Assembly: GCA_907163375.1 (NCBI GenBank)
Contig: CAJQUW010011593.1
Coordinates: 124,001-188,000, forward strand
Origin: Prostheceraeus crozeri
Taxonomy: Eukaryota > Platyhelminthes > Polycladida > Euryleptidae
Length of the DNA stretch: 64,000 nt
Reading direction: 5' to 3'
Shown here: positions 60,440 through 64,000 of the stretch, piece after piece
How positions within the stretch are numbered: the stretch's first letter is position 1
Layout of the letters: each line of letters begins with the position of its first letter
Program-made: the position numbers and the translations under genes
The notes under the pieces: generated by a model
What the model was told of the DNA's origin: nothing
What the model saw: only the letters and a program-made list of their open reading frames with translations
Databases searched by the model: none

Positions 60440-60980
60440 GCATAAATGAAGCGACTCAACGGAGTTTCATCAGATTTTCACGTCTCTTATACGCTCCATC
60501 ATTGTGTATGCGAGTCCTGTCATGGTTGGTCTAAGCAATCTTCAAGCTATAGAAGGCTTCAAAAAATTTGATAATACAGCCCATAAAATGATTTTCAACC
60601 TGCACTACAAGAGTCTCAACATAAAGAAATGTAATTGTGCTAAGTTTGAATTAGAAAGCCGTCGACGACGTCACAGCAAAAAGCTATTCCATCATATTCA
60701 AATGGACAGAACCCACATTTTGCACCCCAGCATTGCAACGCGATATCAGTTTTGCGTTCAATACTGCAGAACCTTGGAGCGAAAGAAAACTTTTTTTCCT
60801 TTTGTAACCGGCCCCATCAACGATGATTTATGAGAAGAAAGCCTTTAGTAACTTTTGCATGCCCCTTCACAACGGTGCTTGTCCAGCTATGTACATGTAT
60901 TTCGTCTAACTGGTCACTTTTTCTTGTAGCTTTTGATTATCATTTTCATTCAATAAACGCTTATTATTGCTATTAGATCA
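60440..60980 (+). mobile_element. LINE 3' end with (TTATTGCTA)-type tail
   Basis: The frame 60504-60833 (YASPVMVGLSNLQAIEGFKK, then LESRRRRHSKKLFHHIQMD) matches the thumb and C-terminal region of the LINE type found at 36980-38475, where the same place reads YNAPLFVGLNKKNMQKLEK. The tail AATAAACGCTTATTATTGCT near 60953 resembles that copy's tail. Only about 0.5 kb remains. Confidence 0.65.
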
Positions 60981-60997
60981 GAAAAACACTTGAAAAT

Positions 60998-61392
60998 GTG
61001 AATAAATGTGACTCTGAAATAATCAACATCATTAATAATTCTTCAACAGGAATTTTTAATGAGATGTTACTACACATGTGGTCCATCCGTTGGAGATATA
61101 CCGAATCCTGGTTATTAGATTATGAAAGACGTTATGGAACAGACACCATTAAATCTCACATCAAAGACAGAATAAATCTTATGCAATGTGTTGGATGCCG
61201 AGATCTTTATGTGGGACAGACGGGCGATTCGCATGTAATAACACATTCGAGTACATAGGCAACATCAAGGAAGAGAAATATAGGGTACTCAAGGTCAGCA
61301 GTCATATTGCTTGCTTTGCACAGAGCATCGATCCTCCATTCAAAATGATGCCCATATTACAATTACCATCTCGTGTTAATAGACATCAATAA
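60998..61392 (+). mobile_element. Penelope-like remnant, GIY-YIG tail
   Basis: The frames read INLMQCVGCRDLYVGQTGD and then IKEEKYRVLKVSSHIACFAQ followed by PPFKMMPILQLPS. VGC-x-x-x-YVGQTGD is the heart of a GIY-YIG domain, and the SHIA-x-C block is its usual continuation. One frame change near 61230. Its sequence is unlike the copies at 35269, 56340 and 59200, so it comes from another subfamily. Confidence 0.65.
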
Positions 61393-61599
61393 GAGGAAGA
61401 AGAAAAATGGTGCATCAATAGGATATTCAATAGGATATCTAACTGTACATGTGTAATGTATTGCTATCAGTAAGTATCATTGTGTCTTGTAATGTATTAT
61501 GTTTGAAATGATTTGCTTGATTCATTAAATTCCTTGAGTAGCCTACAAACAAATGAAACCGGCTGGTCAAGTCTATTTCTTTTTCTCTACACTTCGAGT

Positions 61600-63190
61600 G
61601 TTTATATATATATACATAAGAAGGCTGATGACAATATCACAAAAAAGCTAAATATTGATGCGAAATAAGTTGCAAAGCAGTTCAATGTTGAGACAAAAGT
61701 GGGAGGACATTCATCGAAACCTTCTTTCATTACTTTCAAAGATCATAAAGACAATTTCCCCAATTCAATAAAGTGCAGATTAATCAACCCATCGAAAACA
61801 GAAATCGGAATAATCAGCAAACACATTCTGGATAAACATGAGAAGATACTCCGAGAAACCTCAAACTTGATGCAATAGAAACAAACAGCGACAGTTATCC
61901 AGTGGTTCAGCAATACTTCTATACCAGAAAAGAAGAATTGCAAATTTATAAAATTTGACATTGTTGACTTTTATCATTCAATCTCTGAATAATGCTTTTA
62001 GATAGCATCAACTTTGCCTAAGAATTTACACATTTCTTTTGATTGAAGCAATCATGCATTCTCGAAAATCTCTCCTATTTGATTATTCTGATACATGGGT
62101 AAAACGTGAAAACAATGGCTCCTTCGATGTCACAATGGGAAGCTTTGATGGTGCAGAAATTTGTGAATTGGTGGGTCATAACTTTTTGCATGAATGAAGC
62201 AACCGATTTGGAAAAGACAGCATTGGTCTCTTCAGAGATGACGGGCCATCCGCTGATAAAGAAAGAAAGTAAATGATAAAAATCTTTCAAAAGCATGAAT
62301 TAAAAATTACTGCTGAATGTAATATCAAATCAACAGATTTTTTGGACGCATACTTCGATCTACAAAGTGGACAGTATAAACCGTATAATAAACCAAATCA
62401 GAACCCAATTTATATCAACGTGAAATCAAATCACCCACCTACAATTATAAAAGAAATCCCAAACATGATCGAAAGCAGACTATCGAATCTATCTTGCGAT
62501 GCTGAAGAATTCAACCTGGCAAATCCATTTTATCAAAGAGTACTGACCATAAGTGATTTTAAAAAAGATCTTTGCTTCCAAGAAAGCAAAACATCAAATA
62601 TAAGAAAGAGAAAGGTTATTTGGTTCAATCCTCCATACTCCTTAAATGTGAAAACCAACGTCGGCAAACGTTTTTTGAATATGATCAGTCAACACTTTCA
62701 TCAACAACATAAGTATCACAAACTTATTTTTAACAAGAATACTGTCAAAGTCAGCTATTGTTGCATGCCTAATATGGGCAACATCATTAAAAATCATAAT
62801 TCAAGAATCCTGAACAATGTAAGAAGTAATGAAGTAACAATATCAACAATAAATGCAACTTCAGAACTAAACAATTGTGCCCCCTGGACGGAAACTGTCA
62901 TCAAAAATGTGTGGTTTACCAAGCAACAGTCACATCCGACCAAAATGAAAAAGCATATATCGGCCAATGCGAAAATGAATTTACAGAAAGGTACCGCAAT
63001 CACAAAAAGTCGTTTACAAATATTAGATACAAAAATGAAGCAGCTCTGTCAAAACATATTTGGGATCTAAACGATAATGATAAAGAGTATGAAATCAAAT
63101 GGAAGATACTTCAACAATCAACACCCTACAAATGTGAAACGAGACGTTGCTATCTATGCACATCAGAAAAATATCATATCTTGATGTAAA
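61600..63190 (+). mobile_element. RT plus GIY-YIG retroelement with an RDD active site
   Basis: Most of a retroelement. FITFKDHKDNFPNSIKCRLI and IGIISKHILDKHEK begin it near 61730, then KFIKFDIVDFYHSISE near 61940 and SIGLFRDDG near 62220 (catalytic x-x-DD block). The 265-codon frame 62273-63070 holds STDFLDAYFDLQSGQY, VIWFNPPYSLNVKTNVGKRF and KVSYCCMPNMGNI. The frame then shifts to NGNC-type and KAYIGQCENEFTERYRNHKK, CYLCTSEKYHIL (GIY-YIG, to 63189). This family, with Y/FRDDG, is common in cnidarian and other invertebrate genomes. I place it near the Penelope-like elements with modest confidence. About four breaks. Confidence 0.7.
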
Positions 63191-63727
63191 GAGGCCAAAG
63201 TCTTTTGAACAAAAAGTCAGAAATTATTTCTACATGCCGACACAGGCGAAAATATATCTTGGCCAATGCAAAATAACATTGATGTCTAACGTTAATATAT
63301 ATTAGTAAATGTGAGATGGAAATTATTCATTATACAAGTTTTATTAAATAGGATATCGTTTTGTAATTTTAAGAATTTGTGTAAACTTCTTTTCCTTTTG
63401 TGCTGAGATGTTTAAAAGCAATCTTTGAATACTATTTTATTATAAGAAATTTCGAAGATTCGTAGAAATGAGCTCTAATGGATCCATTGTATTCATGCTG
63501 ATTCATGCGTGTTTTCAAAAGATTAGTCGTATAACTTATGTATTGAGTGTATACTAGCCTTCGGCTCGGAGATTCTCACTGTGTAACTCCTCGCAGATAG
63601 TAGGTTACTGTACATGTATCCTCTTCTCACTTTTTATTTAATTCCTTGATAGGCAGTCAAACTGCGAAATCGATCAGCATAAACATCATTTGAGAATCTG
63701 GCTGGAGCCGTTTGCGTTTCCTGTTTT

Positions 63728-63730
<3 letters not shown>
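63191..63730. other. Presumed 3' flank of the RT/GIY-YIG element
   Basis: No gene. Near 63650 a hairpin (GGCAG/CTGC) is followed by GAAATCG, which recalls a hammerhead core but lacks the CTGANGA box. Confidence 0.3.
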
Positions 63731-63764
<34 letters not shown>

Positions 63765-63931
63765 AAATTAAATCCCACAGGTCATCAAGAAAAAAGCTTT
63801 GATTTGTTTCAGTGGGCACTGAAACAAATCAAAGCTTTTTTCTTGATGACCTGTGGGATTTAATTTATTCTATATTTTTATCCATTTCTGAATTTTCTGT
63901 TATACTATATATATATATATATATATATATA
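63731..63931. repeat. Perfect palindrome flanked by (TA)n tracts
   Basis: A perfect inverted repeat spans 63756-63875: two 59 bp arms (AATAAATTAAATCCCACAGG outward, GCTTTGATTTGTTTCAGTG inward) with a two-base GG centre and no mismatch. (TA)n tracts lie on both sides, 63731-63760 and about 63908-63931, each preceded by a TTTCTGTT or TTTTTC word. Confidence 0.9.
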
Positions 63932-64000
63932 GTAAAAAAGGAAAAATCAACCAGTTTCACAAAATGATGCTATATCTTGTGCCGATCGATTTCACAACCT

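Noticed and set aside
63640-63680. Possible second hammerhead after the RDD-type element
   Set aside because: The hairpin and GAAATCG are suggestive, but the CTGANGA box is not intact and no stem I can be drawn.
1-64000. tRNA, rRNA, CRISPR arrays, bacterial-type operons, LTR retroelements
   Set aside because: No cloverleaf with A and B boxes, no rRNA words, no regularly spaced short repeats, and no gag-pol or paired LTRs were found by eye.

Overview
This is a eukaryotic nuclear window: there are GT-AG introns, a TATA box, microsatellites, and retroelements and DNA transposons of animal types. The mix (Penelope-like elements, animal-type CACTA with a DUF4806 partner, pogo with a PHD-like finger, a Polinton-type polymerase) and many short TAGGCCTA and TACATGTA words suggest a marine invertebrate such as an echinoderm, hemichordate or lophotrochozoan. 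The species cannot be fixed from the sequence alone. Mobile elements dominate, with perhaps one or two host genes.

Layout. About 1.3-6.4 kb: a fossil protein-primed family-B DNA polymerase locus (Polinton/adintovirus type, minus strand), with spliced upstream exons, a TATA box and a promoter-like module present three times up to 7.7 kb. 8.4-22.7 kb: an array of a ~340 bp satellite, split by a 12.2 kb CACTA/EnSpm-type transposon (8883-21067). The transposon has a transposase gene (one frame change in an A7 run) and a second gene of six exons with a fully open 391-codon frame carrying a DUF4806 domain. Three smaller elements lie inside it. 22.9-27.7 kb: a Penelope-like remnant, about 3 kb with nothing recognised, and a Mutator-like remnant.

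27.8-41.6 kb: the best host-gene candidate, on the minus strand. Seven coding exons, joined only at symmetrical phase-1 introns, give an open frame of about 550 codons with ubiquitin-like segments, Cys-pair motifs and a proline-rich repeat. Its introns hold two LINEs, a Penelope-like remnant, a mariner-type element, a 735 bp fold-back element and a small hAT-like element. 42-48.3 kb: a LINE RNase H fragment, a possible terminal exon, and a pogo transposon inserted in an hAT-like element. 48.3-52.6 kb: nothing recognised. 52.6-55.5 kb: two hAT-like elements, one with a perfect 8 bp target duplication.

55.7-63.2 kb: a dense patch of LINE ends and GIY-YIG-bearing Penelope-like copies. Among them are a Tc1 remnant and a well-formed type I hammerhead ribozyme (58719-58763) beside a (TA)n tract. 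The window ends with a perfect inverted repeat (59 bp arms) between two (TA)n tracts. The elements do not form one pathway: the region has grown by repeated nesting. The most notable items are the two-gene CACTA element, the phase-1 gene, and the ribozyme in a Penelope-rich patch.
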